53,625 nt of DNA from Pseudomonas sp. UFMG81 (GTDB lineage Bacteria > Pseudomonadota > Gammaproteobacteria > Pseudomonadales > Pseudomonadaceae). Under the pieces are notes generated by a model, which saw only the letters and a program-made list of their open reading frames with translations, was not told the DNA's origin and searched no databases. Positions 16,813-24,306 of the stretch are shown piece after piece. Position 1 is the stretch's first letter, and every line of letters begins with the position of its first letter. The translations under genes were made by a program, and so were the position numbers. The stretch covers positions 80,797 through 134,421 of the forward strand of contig NZ_JACAFQ010000022.1 of the NCBI RefSeq assembly GCF_015354575.1, written 5' to 3'.

Positions 16813-16989
16813 TCAGGGATTCTGCGGCTTCGTTTCTGGGGAGGGGTTGGTGGTGGGCGGATTCGGTTGCTGCATCTGCAGAGAAGGTTTGCTGGGGTCG
16901 GCATCCTTGGCCGGATGGTCGTTGCGGTCGAAGCAACCGCCCAGCAAGCTCAGGCTGCCCAGCAGGTACACAAGGGGGGCGATGCGCAT
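16813..16989 (-). CDS. small lipoprotein
   Basis: A 58-residue predicted lipoprotein. The signal MRIAPLVYLLGSLSLLGGC ends in a good lipobox (LGGC), and the mature part is a proline- and asparagine-rich linker (NPPTTNPSPETKPQNP). ATG 16989 follows GGAGG by eight bases. It is the first gene of the block ending at ku, 14 bases before the iron enzyme. No function can be assigned. Confidence 0.75.
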   Translation of the reverse strand: MRIAPLVYLLGSLSLLGGCFDRNDHPAKDADPSKPSLQMQQPNPPTTNPSPETKPQNP

Positions 16990-17055
16990 GGCGGGTGCCT
17001 CCGGTATCGGGACAACAGCGCAGCGCCGGTACGACCCGGCGCTGCCAGTCCTCAC

Positions 17056-17238
17056 TTACGAACGGCCACCCTTGCGGCCGGACTCGGTGCTTGGGCGTTC
17101 GGTGCCAGGGCGCGTGCCACCAGAACTCTGGCCACCCTTGCGGCCGGCCTCTGAGGCTTTCTCGCGGTCGTTGGCGAAGTTGCCAGGATTCTTGGTACCG
17201 CCCTGGTTGCCCATTTTTTCGTGGTCTTTGTTGGCCAT
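17056..17238 (-). CDS. KGG-repeat general stress protein
   Basis: A 60-residue hydrophilic protein with GNQGGTKNPGNFANDREKASEAGRKGGQ and a closing ESGRKGGRS, the KGG stress-protein motif also seen at 425-634. The two proteins share the GNFANDRE/KAS core but differ in spacing, so they are paralogues rather than a recent duplication. AGAGGTG lies before the ATG. It sits upstream of the lipoprotein-to-ku block on the same strand. Confidence 0.87.
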   Translation of the reverse strand: MANKDHEKMGNQGGTKNPGNFANDREKASEAGRKGGQSSGGTRPGTERPSTESGRKGGRS

Positions 17239-17408
17239 GGTCTTGCACCTCTGTAGCGAAGGGAGTGCACGGCGCTGTGCCGTACATGGCTTGGGAGTAC
17301 GGCGATAACGGGGGATTCGGTTTATTGCCGATTGGCCGGACCGGTGGCGCTAAACAAGCGGTGAGCGCTTATTTGGGGCGCAAGGGGTGTGGGGAGCAGC
17401 AAGGGTGC

Positions 17409-17439
17409 GGGTTTTGCCAGCCAAAGGCCGGCAAAACCC
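17409..17439 (-). terminator. hairpin after Dyp peroxidase gene
   Basis: A perfect 10-bp stem, GGGTTTTGCC and GGCAAAACCC, with an 11-base loop. It lies 14 bases past the Dyp peroxidase stop. There is no strong T run after it on the minus strand, so termination may be partial. Confidence 0.55.
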
Positions 17440-17452
17440 GAGCAGGCGTGGA

Positions 17453-18331
17453 TCAGCCGAGCAACAGACGCAGGTCCGCACCACCCTCAGCCAGTGGCGG
17501 GCACCAGTAATAGCCACCACTGAGCGGCCGGCTGAAGCGGTACAGGCCATCGACCACGCCATCCTCCAGGCCGCTCATGCGCCGCAGTTGCACCTCGAAT
17601 GCATCCAGCGAGTGACCCAGGGCGACGAAGGCCAGCCCCGCGCCACGCTCGTCGGCCCAGGCCAGCGAGCGGCGGACCACGAACGCCTCGGGCTCGAAGC
17701 TCTCCTGCGCGGTGCGTTTGACGTGGGCCGATTCAGGAGCATCGTCGAGCTCTTCGTTATCGCTCAGGCGCCGGCCAATGATGTTGTCCTGCTCGTCCTG
17801 GGGCAGTGCCTTGAAGTAGTTCAGGTCGTGCTTCCACAGCTGGAAGGCGGCAAAGCTGGAGCCCGCCAGGCCGGCGACCGTCCCTGGGACGATGGCCGCT
17901 GCCACGGCGTCCTCGTCCACCGGGTTTTCCGTGCCGTCTTCGTAACCGGTCAGGTCATGGCCACCGCGATGCAGGAAGCCATCGACGCTATCGACCAAGC
18001 GCAGTGCCGGGGCCAACATCGTTTGCAGGGCCTGGGCACGCAGGAACAGCTCGCCACGCTCCTCGCCACGCAACCACAACCACAGCGCGTGCTGGGTCGC
18101 CGGGTTCTCCACCACCGCGTCCAGCTGCGGGAAGCTGCGCAGGCCTGGCACTTCGCGGCCCAGGGCTTTGACGAGTGGTGCGCCAATGCCCAGCACCAGG
18201 CTCTGGCCGTCGACTTCGGCGATCAGTTGGTCGAGCACGGCTGGCAGGGCCTCGCGTGCATCGAGGGCGAAGAACAGGTGACGGGCATGGGCCGGCACCG
18301 GGGTGGCAAGCAGACCTTGCTGGAACGGCAT
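17453..18331 (-). CDS. Dyp-type haem peroxidase
   Basis: A 292-residue dye-decolourising peroxidase. GYEDGTENP (Asp132-Gly133) is the distal GxxDG motif, Arg220/Arg221 in FVVRRS gives the distal Arg, and His203 in SAHVKRT is the proximal haem ligand. There is no Tat or Sec signal, so it is cytoplasmic like YfeX, and there is no encapsulin gene beside it. It uses hydrogen peroxide to oxidise dyes, porphyrinogens or phenolics. It is divergent from a BASS transporter, with a palindrome between them at 18419-18439. Confidence 0.93.
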   Translation of the reverse strand: MPFQQGLLATPVPAHARHLFFALDAREALPAVLDQLIAEVDGQSLVLGIGAPLVKALGREVPGLRSFPQLDAVVENPATQHALWLWLRGEERGELFLRAQALQTMLAPALRLVDSVDGFLHRGGHDLTGYEDGTENPVDEDAVAAAIVPGTVAGLAGSSFAAFQLWKHDLNYFKALPQDEQDNIIGRRLSDNEELDDAPESAHVKRTAQESFEPEAFVVRRSLAWADERGAGLAFVALGHSLDAFEVQLRRMSGLEDGVVDGLYRFSRPLSGGYYWCPPLAEGGADLRLLLG

Positions 18332-18418
18332 GACAGACTAATCCTTCGGCAAAACGCGAATGCTACTGCGCGCGGCGCGGCATCGCAACGCGACGGGGGG
18401 CCGCTGGGGTACGGGGCT

Positions 18419-18439
18419 TTGGTAACAAACGGTTACCAA
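18419..18439. promoter_or_regulatory. perfect 8-bp-arm palindrome, operator candidate
   Basis: TTGGTAAC, a 5-base spacer, then GTTACCAA. It sits in the divergent region between the Dyp peroxidase (start 18331) and the BASS transporter (start 18514). The size suits a dimeric helix-turn-helix regulator. No regulator gene is adjacent. Confidence 0.6.
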
Positions 18440-18513
18440 GTACCCAGTGATGCAATTAGCTATCGTTCAGACCACGCCTAGACTCCTCGCATCCTTCGGC
18501 CGAGAACCCACCC

Positions 18514-19410
18514 ATGACTGCCTCGCCTTTGCTGACCGCCATCCTTCCCCTGGCCCTGGGCATCATCATGCTCGGCCTGGGCCTGTCGCTGACCCTGGCC
18601 GATTTCGCCCGGGTGGTGAAATACCCCAAACCGGTAGTCATCGGCCTGGCCTGCCAGATCCTGTTGCTGCCGCTGGTGTGTTTCCTGATCGCCAACGGCT
18701 TCGGCCTGGAGTCGGCGCTGGCGGTGGGCCTGATGCTGCTGGCCGCCTCACCGGGCGGCACCACCGCCAACCTGTTCAGCCACCTGGCCCATGGCGATGT
18801 GGCGCTGAATATTACCCTGACGGCGGTCAACTCGCTGATCGCCATCCTCACCATGCCGTTGCTGGTCAACCTGTCGCTGATCTGGTTCATGGAATCGGAC
18901 CAGGCCATCCCCCTGCAATTCGCCAAGGTGATGCAGGTGTTCGCCATCGTCCTGCTGCCGGTGGCGCTGGGTATGCTGATCCGCCACTGGGCGCCGCGTT
19001 TCGCCGGGCGCATGGAGAAACCCATGAAGCTGGTGGCGGCGCTGTTCCTGGCCTTCACCATCGTCCTGGCGCTGGCCAAGGACTGGCAGACAGTGGTCGA
19101 GTACGCGCCGATCGTGGGTGGCGCGGCGTTGCTGTTCAACCTGCTGAGCCTGGGGGTGGGTTACTGGCTGCCACGGTTGTTGAGCATCCCGAAACGCCAG
19201 GCGATCGCCATCGGCATGGAGATCGGCATTCACAACGGCACGCTGGCCATCGCCCTGGCACTAAGCCCGTCGCTGCTGAACAACGCCACCATGGCGGTGC
19301 CGGCGGCGATCTACAGCCTGATCATGTTCTTTACCGCGGGGGCATTTGGCTGGTGGGTGAGCCGGGGGCGTGGTGCCGAGAAGATCGGTGAAAGCGAGGT
19401 TGCGCGCTGA
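18514..19410 (+). CDS. bile acid:sodium symporter (BASS) family transporter
   Basis: A 298-residue inner-membrane protein with about nine to ten hydrophobic segments. LLAASPGGTTANLFSHLAHGD and the late GIHNGTLAIALALSP are the two conserved crossover motifs of the BASS family. Bacterial relatives move bile acids, pantothenate, ketopantoate or pyruvate; the substrate here cannot be told. The ribosome site is weak. Its 3' end is followed by a REP hairpin at 19420-19464. Confidence 0.9.
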   Translation: MTASPLLTAILPLALGIIMLGLGLSLTLADFARVVKYPKPVVIGLACQILLLPLVCFLIANGFGLESALAVGLMLLAASPGGTTANLFSHLAHGDVALNITLTAVNSLIAILTMPLLVNLSLIWFMESDQAIPLQFAKVMQVFAIVLLPVALGMLIRHWAPRFAGRMEKPMKLVAALFLAFTIVLALAKDWQTVVEYAPIVGGAALLFNLLSLGVGYWLPRLLSIPKRQAIAIGMEIGIHNGTLAIALALSPSLLNNATMAVPAAIYSLIMFFTAGAFGWWVSRGRGAEKIGESEVAR

Positions 19411-19419
19411 TCCGAAGGC

Positions 19420-19464
19420 CTATCGCCGGCACACGCTCTGTGGGAGCCAGCTTGCCGGCGATAG
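19420..19464. repeat. REP hairpin between convergent genes
   Basis: Arms CTATCGCCGGCA and TGCCGGCGATAG around a loop containing TGTGGGAGCCAGCT. It lies between the convergent BASS and crtZ genes and probably ends both transcripts. Confidence 0.8.
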
Positions 19465-19479
19465 GGCCGCCACATGCTC

Positions 19480-19941
19480 CTAGCCCTGTCGGCGTTGCAA
19501 CTGTTTCTTCAGCACCCGCAACGGCGGTGCATAGAAAAACCCGAACGACACACTGCCCTGGCGCCCTTTCACCGCATGGTGCAACTGGTGCGCCTGATGC
19601 AAGCGTCTGAGGTAGCGGTTGACCGGCTTCGGTGCCCGCGGCCAGTGGCGGTGAAACACGCCGTCATGGGCCAGCACATAGGCCAACCCATACCCCGCCA
19701 CACCGCCACCCACCCACTGCAACGGTGCATGCCCGGCCTTGCCCAGCACCACCAGCGCGGTGGCGATCAAACCAAGGGCGACGAGGTACAGGTCATTGGT
19801 TTCCAGCATGCCCAGCTGCGGTTCATGGTGCGAGCGGTGCAGCCACCAGCCCCAGCCATGCATGACGTACTTGTGGGCCAGCGTGCCGACGCCCTCCATG
19901 GCCACCAGGGTGCCGAACAGCACGGCGAGATTGAACAGCAT
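19480..19941 (-). CDS. crtZ: beta-carotene hydroxylase
   Basis: A 153-residue membrane di-iron hydroxylase with all the histidine boxes of CrtZ: His23/His28 (HKYVMH), His35/His38/His39 (HRSHH), His92/His97/His99 (HDGVFHRH) and His115/His118/His121/His122 (HQAHQLHH). About four membrane segments are visible. It hydroxylates the rings of beta-carotene to zeaxanthin. No crtE, crtB, crtI or crtY lies within the window, so either the rest of the pathway is elsewhere or this copy acts on another lipid. I see no strong ribosome site at this ATG. Confidence 0.9.
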   Translation of the reverse strand: MLFNLAVLFGTLVAMEGVGTLAHKYVMHGWGWWLHRSHHEPQLGMLETNDLYLVALGLIATALVVLGKAGHAPLQWVGGGVAGYGLAYVLAHDGVFHRHWPRAPKPVNRYLRRLHQAHQLHHAVKGRQGSVSFGFFYAPPLRVLKKQLQRRQG

Positions 19942-20013
19942 GGGACGGTCCGGGGGTTGGCAACGAAAGGCGCAAGGGTAACATTGCCCACAGGTCATTC
20001 GGAGGGATTTTCC

Positions 20014-20784
20014 ATGAAGGATGTACACGCCTCGGCCAGCACCGGCTACACCCGCCATTCGGGCAACTACGAGCAGGGCCGGCCGGGCTACCCCGCCGCG
20101 TTGCGCGATTGGCTGCAAGGCAGCCTGGGCATTGACCGCGACACGGCAGTGCTGGACCTGGGGGCCGGCACTGGCAAGTTCACCCGCCTGCTCTGCCCGC
20201 TCACGCCCAGGCTCACGGCGGTGGAACCGGTGGCCGCCATGCGCGAGCGCTTCGCTGAACAACTGCCGGGCGTGACCGTGCTGGACGGCAGCGCCCAGCA
20301 TATCCCGGTCGCCGACGCCAGCCAGCAGGTGGTGGTTTGCGCCCAGGCCTTCCATTGGTTCGCCGACGCCGCCGCGCTGGCCGAGATCCACCGCGTGCTG
20401 GCACCCGGCGGCCGCCTGGGGCTGGTGTGGAACGTGCGTGACGAGTCGGTGGATTGGGTGGCGCGAATCACCGCCGTCATCACCCCCTACGAAGGCGACA
20501 CGCCGCGCTTTCATACCGGGCGTTGGCGTGAGGCTTTCGATGGCCGCTGGTTCAGCGCGCCCCAGTTGACCACCCTGCCCCATGTCCACGAAGGCAGCCC
20601 GGAAACGGTGATCCTCGAGCGCCTGCGCTCGGTCAGCTTCATCGCCGCCTTGCCCCAGGCCAGGCAGGACCAGGTCATGGGCCAGCTGCAAGCGCTGATC
20701 GACAGCCACCCGGACCTCAAGGGCCGCGCGCACATTGCCTTCCCTTACCAGACCCAGGCCTTCGTCTGCCAACGGCTGGTGTAA
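20014..20784 (+). CDS. class I SAM-dependent methyltransferase
   Basis: A 256-residue methyltransferase of the UbiE/Coq5-like methyltransferase-11 group. VLDLGAGTGKFTRLL is the SAM loop, AVEPVAAMRE the acidic strand end, and CAQAFHWFADAAALAEIHRVLAPGGRLGLVWN motif III. The early YTRHSGNYEQGRPGYP segment is typical of a subgroup with unknown substrate. GGAGGG lies seven bases before the ATG. It is divergent from crtZ. Confidence 0.85.
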   Translation: MKDVHASASTGYTRHSGNYEQGRPGYPAALRDWLQGSLGIDRDTAVLDLGAGTGKFTRLLCPLTPRLTAVEPVAAMRERFAEQLPGVTVLDGSAQHIPVADASQQVVVCAQAFHWFADAAALAEIHRVLAPGGRLGLVWNVRDESVDWVARITAVITPYEGDTPRFHTGRWREAFDGRWFSAPQLTTLPHVHEGSPETVILERLRSVSFIAALPQARQDQVMGQLQALIDSHPDLKGRAHIAFPYQTQAFVCQRLV

Positions 20785-21129
20785 CACAATCGTCATGCGC
20801 CGCGCCTTGACCCCATCCAGGTCAAGGCGTATGGTCCGCCGCGCATTCACGCATCCCCCACACAGGAGACCCCTGCATTGGACAGTAGCCCCAGTCGCTT
20901 GCGACAGGCCCACACGGCGAGCTAGTCCGGCAGCGTCCCTGCCCCTGTCTCGCCGCACTCGGTAGACGGTGGTTTTCCTGGCCTGCAATGGCCGAACCTT
21001 CCTCCTCTTCCCCGCCCCGCCACTTTTGCAGGCGTGTCGGCACGTGGTCCTGCGCATTCACCGTTTTCATTTAGTGCCGCCATTTAAGCGGCGCCTGCAT
21101 GGGCATTGGCCCATGGAACGAGGTTCGCT
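20785..21129 (+). promoter_or_regulatory. 345-base leader region before mgtC
   Basis: There is no conserved gene in this stretch. It holds the promoter/dyad at 20804-20835 and then about 290 bases of probable untranslated leader. Within it AGGAG at 20864-20868 precedes a 15-codon TTG-started frame (20878-20925, LDSSPSRLRQAHTAS). mgtC leaders in enterobacteria carry short regulatory ORFs and Mg-sensing structures, so a regulatory leader is plausible. I could not match a known riboswitch consensus. Confidence 0.4.
20804..20835 (+). promoter_or_regulatory. promoter with embedded dyad upstream of mgtC
   Basis: TTGACC at 20807-20812 and TATGGT at 20830-20835 are separated by 17 bases. A perfect 9-bp dyad, GCCTTGACC and GGTCAAGGC (20804-20812 and 20820-20828, 7-base spacer), overlaps the -35 and spacer. 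It could be an operator within a promoter or a hairpin ending the upstream methyltransferase mRNA. The lack of a T run favours the operator. Confidence 0.5.
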
Positions 21130-21843
21130 ATGGATTGGAAAATCTTTCTGCTGCGCGTGAGCGTGGCCCTGCTGCTCGGCGCGCTGATCGGCGCCGAGCG
21201 TCAACTGCGCCAGCGCCTGACCGGCCTGCGCACCAACGCGCTGGTCAGCACCGGCGCCTGCCTGTTCGTGCTGATGACCCAGGCCGTGCCGGGCATGGTT
21301 CCCGGCGATGCCTCGCGTATCGCCGCCTATGTAGTGTCGGGCATCGGCTTTCTCGGCGGTGGCGTGATCATGCGCGATGGCTTCAACGTGCGTGGCCTGA
21401 ACACCGCCGCGACCCTCTGGTGCACCGCCGCGGTGGGTGTGCTGTGCAGCCTGGGGCTGCTGCTGGAGGCAGCACTGGGCAGCCTGGTGGTGCTATGCGC
21501 CAACATCTTGCTGCGCGACATCGCCCAGCGTCTCGATCGCCAGGAGGTGCTGCCGGCCAGCGAGGTCGAGCAGCGCTTCGAGGTGCGCATCGTCTGCCGC
21601 GCCGAGGACGAGATTCAGGTGCGTAGCCTGATGCTGCACAGCCTGAGTGACCCAGGCCTGCGCCTGCAATCGCTACACAGCGAGGATTTGGCCGACCCAG
21701 CGCGCCTGGAAGTGCGCGCCGAGTTGCTCGGCAGCCCGCAGGCGCCCGCCGCGCTGGAGCGCCTGGTCAGCCGGGTGAGCCTGGAAAAAGGCGTAAGCGC
21801 GGTGCGCTGGCAATTGCAGGCCCAAGCCGTGAGCTGCGACTAG
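21130..21843 (+). CDS. mgtC: MgtC/SapB family membrane protein
   Basis: A 237-residue protein with four to five N-terminal membrane helices. LLLGALIGAERQLRQRLTGLRTNALVSTGACLF and GIGFLGGGVIMRDG...VRGLNTAATLW are the MgtC signatures. A C-terminal soluble ACT-like domain follows. MgtC supports growth at low magnesium and modulates the F-ATPase in pathogens. I chose ATG 21130 (MDWKIFLL); an upstream in-frame ATG at 21106 would add eight hydrophilic residues. Its TAG stop shares the palindrome CTAG with the convergent dksA2 stop. Confidence 0.92.
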   Translation: MDWKIFLLRVSVALLLGALIGAERQLRQRLTGLRTNALVSTGACLFVLMTQAVPGMVPGDASRIAAYVVSGIGFLGGGVIMRDGFNVRGLNTAATLWCTAAVGVLCSLGLLLEAALGSLVVLCANILLRDIAQRLDRQEVLPASEVEQRFEVRIVCRAEDEIQVRSLMLHSLSDPGLRLQSLHSEDLADPARLEVRAELLGSPQAPAALERLVSRVSLEKGVSAVRWQLQAQAVSCD

Positions 21844-22247
21844 CCGCCTGCGCGCAGGTGCCGCTCCCGAAGCTCCTGGCGCTCCTTGGCCTCGATACTG
21901 AGGCTGGCGGTGGGCCGTAGCAGCAGGCGGCGCAGGCCGATCGGCTCGCCGGTTTCCTCGCACCAGCCGTAATCCCCCCGGGCCAGGCGTTCCAGCGCCT
22001 GGTCGATCTTGTCCAGCAGCTTTTTTTCCCGCTCCAGGGTACGCAGTTGCCAGTGCCGCTCTTCTTCGGCGCTGCCGATATCGGCCAGGTCGCTGTGCAC
22101 TTCCTGTTCGCGCAAGGCGCGGAACTCCTGGTCGATGCGAACCTGTAGCGCGTCACGCTGGGCCAGCAGCAGGATGCGAAAGTACTGGCGCTGGGGTTCG
22201 TTCATATAGGCGCTGGCGGGTTGGCGCAGCAGTTCGTCTTCGGTCAT
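21840..22247 (-). CDS. dksA2: zinc-independent DksA paralogue DksA2
   Basis: A 135-residue RNA polymerase secondary-channel factor of the DksA/TraR family. It has the coiled-coil (residues 20-90) and the C-terminal globular domain. The four zinc-finger positions read Cys96, Thr99, Ser117 and Ala120, so only one of four cysteines remains. This is the pattern I recall for P. aeruginosa DksA2, which folds without zinc and replaces DksA during zinc starvation with ppGpp. AGGAG is eight bases upstream. It is the last gene of the Zur-type operon with carbonic anhydrase and dihydroorotase. Confidence 0.93.
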   Translation of the reverse strand: MTEDELLRQPASAYMNEPQRQYFRILLLAQRDALQVRIDQEFRALREQEVHSDLADIGSAEEERHWQLRTLEREKKLLDKIDQALERLARGDYGWCEETGEPIGLRRLLLRPTASLSIEAKERQELRERHLRAGG

Positions 22248-22287
22248 GGGAATCGCTCCTTCAGGTATCTGTTTGCCGGCGAACGGG

Positions 22288-23625
22288 TCAACGCTCGAAC
22301 ATCAATGGCAAGCCCTGGCAAGCCTCCTGCACCTGGCCCTCATGCCAGGCCAATTGCCCGGAGACCACGGTGCTGCGCACAACATGGTGGAAGCTGTGCC
22401 GCTGGAATGGCGTCCAGCCGCAATGGGCCAGGATCGGCTCTGTGGCTACCGGGCGCGGCGATGGCAGGCGCTCGACCAGGGCAAGGTCGGCCCAATAGCC
22501 TTCGCGCAAATAGCCTCGCTCACGGATGGCAAACAACTCGGCCACCGCATGGCTGGTCTTGTGCACCACCTGCGCCAGGCTCAACGCCCCTTCGCTGACC
22601 AGCTCCAGCGCCGCCGGCAACGCGTGCTGCACCAGCGGCAGGCCGGCCGGTGCACGGGCGTAGGCGCGACGTTTCTCTTCCAATGTATGTGGGGCATGGT
22701 CGGTACCGATGACGTCGATACGGTCCTCGGCCAGCGCCCGGCGCAGCGCCTGCCGGTCGCTGGCGGTCTTGATCGCCGGGTTGCATTTGATCAGGTGGCC
22801 GAGGCTGGCGTAGTCGCTGTCGTCGAAGTGCAAGTGGTGCAGGCACACTTCGGCGGTGATGCGCTTGCCGGTCACAGGCCCGGGTTCGAACAACGCAAGT
22901 TCCCGGGCGGTGGTGAGGTGCAGTACGTGCAGCCGGGTACCAAAACGCCGGGCCAGCTCGACGGCCAGGCTGGATGAGCGATAGCACGCCTCGGCATCGC
23001 GGATCAGCGGGTGCGCCGCCGGCGGGATGAACTCACCATGCCGGTCACGCCACCAGGCTTCGTTCTGCAGAATGCTTGGGGTGTGTTCGCAGTGGGCAAG
23101 GACAAGGGTTGGCGCGTAGACGAACAGCTTTTCCAGCACCTGTGGCTCATCCACCAGCAGGTCACCGGTGGAGGCGCCCATGAACACCTTGATCCCCGCC
23201 ACTTCACGCGGGTCGAGGGCGGCAATGGTGTCGAGGTTGTCGCGGCTCACCCCGAAATGAAAGCCGTAGTTGGCCCGTGAGCCGGCGGCCGCACGGCGCT
23301 TCTTGTCCGCCAGGGCGTCCAGGGTCAGCGTCGCCGGGTAGGTGTTGGGCATGTCCATGAAGCTGGTGATGCCCCCTGCCACTGCCGCGCGCGATTCGCT
23401 GGCGATGCTGCCCTTGTGCGGCGCGCCCGGATCGCGAAAGTGCACTTGGTCGTCGATCATGCCTGGCAGCAGGTACGCGCCCTGGGCATCGATCTCCCGG
23501 GTGGCCTGGCAGTTGACGAGGCTGCTTTCGATCTGTTCGATGCGCCCGCGCCTGACCAGCAGGTCGCTGTCGAACTCACGCCCTTCGTTGACCAGCCGCG
23601 CGTTGCGTATCAGCAGTGTGTCCAT
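22288..23625 (-). CDS. dihydroorotase paralogue (PyrC2/PyrQ type) with altered HxH
   Basis: A 445-residue cyclic amidohydrolase of the long dihydroorotase type. Metal and catalytic positions visible are the carbamylated Lys146 (GIKVFMG), His178 and His181 (AHCEHTP), His233 and His236 (HVLHL) and Asp309 (GTDHAPH). The N-terminal HxH motif is changed: IDDQVHFRDPG has Gln60 where the first His normally sits. It starts two bases after the carbonic anhydrase stop. In P. aeruginosa the equivalent pyrQ is in the Zur regulon, so this copy is likely to sustain pyrimidine synthesis at low zinc. Confidence 0.9.
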   Translation of the reverse strand: MDTLLIRNARLVNEGREFDSDLLVRRGRIEQIESSLVNCQATREIDAQGAYLLPGMIDDQVHFRDPGAPHKGSIASESRAAVAGGITSFMDMPNTYPATLTLDALADKKRRAAAGSRANYGFHFGVSRDNLDTIAALDPREVAGIKVFMGASTGDLLVDEPQVLEKLFVYAPTLVLAHCEHTPSILQNEAWWRDRHGEFIPPAAHPLIRDAEACYRSSSLAVELARRFGTRLHVLHLTTARELALFEPGPVTGKRITAEVCLHHLHFDDSDYASLGHLIKCNPAIKTASDRQALRRALAEDRIDVIGTDHAPHTLEEKRRAYARAPAGLPLVQHALPAALELVSEGALSLAQVVHKTSHAVAELFAIRERGYLREGYWADLALVERLPSPRPVATEPILAHCGWTPFQRHSFHHVVRSTVVSGQLAWHEGQVQEACQGLPLMFER

Positions 23626-23627
23626 GC

Positions 23628-24188
23628 TCAGAACTCGTTCTGCAGGGCCTTGTAGCCCCGGACCAGGTCGATGTTGGTGCGCGCCACATCTTCGGAGAAG
23701 GCCGACGCCGAGACGCTGACGGGCGGATAGCCGGCCAGGTCGGTGTGCGGGCCGATATGCTCGGTGGGTGGCACATAGAAGCCCGGCGGCAGGTCACGGC
23801 CATCGACCACCGAGTTGTGCCGCACCACGCACCCGTCGCCGACCGTGCAGTTGAACAGCACGCTGTTGAAACCGATGAACACCCGGTCGCCGACCACGCA
23901 CGGGCCATGCACGATGGAGCGGTGGGCAATCGAGCTGTACTGGCCGATACGCACCGCCGCGCCGGACTTGGAGTGGATCACCACGCCATCCTGGATATTG
24001 GAGTTGGCGCCGATGACGATCGCTTGCATGTCGCCGCTGGCGTCCACCTCGTCGGCGCGAATCACCGCGTAAGGGCCGACGAACACGTTGTCCTGAATGA
24101 TCACCTTGCCGCAGATGATCGCCGTGTGGTCGATATAGGCCGACTCGGCGATGACAGGGAGATGGCCGGATGGGTTTCTGCGGATCAT
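23628..24188 (-). CDS. gamma-class carbonic anhydrase
   Basis: A 186-residue left-handed beta-helix protein with hexapeptide repeats (IIQDNVFVGPYAVIRAD, IVIGANSNIQDG). The three metal-binding histidines are His72 (VIHSKSG), His89 and His94 (AHRSIVHG), matching the Cam spacing. It should hydrate carbon dioxide as a trimer and may use iron or cobalt in place of zinc. I chose ATG 24188; an in-frame ATG at 24218 would place the start only three bases from the Zur box and lacks a ribosome site. It is the first gene of the operon with pyrC2 and dksA2. Confidence 0.88.
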   Translation of the reverse strand: MIRRNPSGHLPVIAESAYIDHTAIICGKVIIQDNVFVGPYAVIRADEVDASGDMQAIVIGANSNIQDGVVIHSKSGAAVRIGQYSSIAHRSIVHGPCVVGDRVFIGFNSVLFNCTVGDGCVVRHNSVVDGRDLPPGFYVPPTEHIGPHTDLAGYPPVSVSASAFSEDVARTNIDLVRGYKALQNEF

Positions 24189-24221
24189 GAGGGGCGCTCT
24201 GGCAAGATGAGGTGGCATTAA

Positions 24222-24239
24222 ATGTTACGTTATAACACT
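24222..24239 (-). promoter_or_regulatory. Zur box before the zinc-sparing operon
   Basis: ATGTTACGTTATAACACT contains TGTTA and TAACA arms five bases apart, closely matching the gamma-proteobacterial Zur consensus around TGTTATAATATAACA. It lies 34 bases upstream of the carbonic anhydrase ATG and is the only AT-rich patch nearby. The operon genes are known Zur targets in P. aeruginosa. Confidence 0.8.
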
Positions 24240-24306
24240 GTAGTTGCAACCCCCCTGCACTCAGGTACCCTGTGACTCCCCAGCCTGCAGCCGTTGACCC
24301 GTGCCC

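Noticed and set aside
20785..21129. Manganese (yybP-ykoY) or M-box riboswitch before mgtC
   Set aside because: I could not align the conserved riboswitch cores with the leader by eye, so I report only an unassigned leader.
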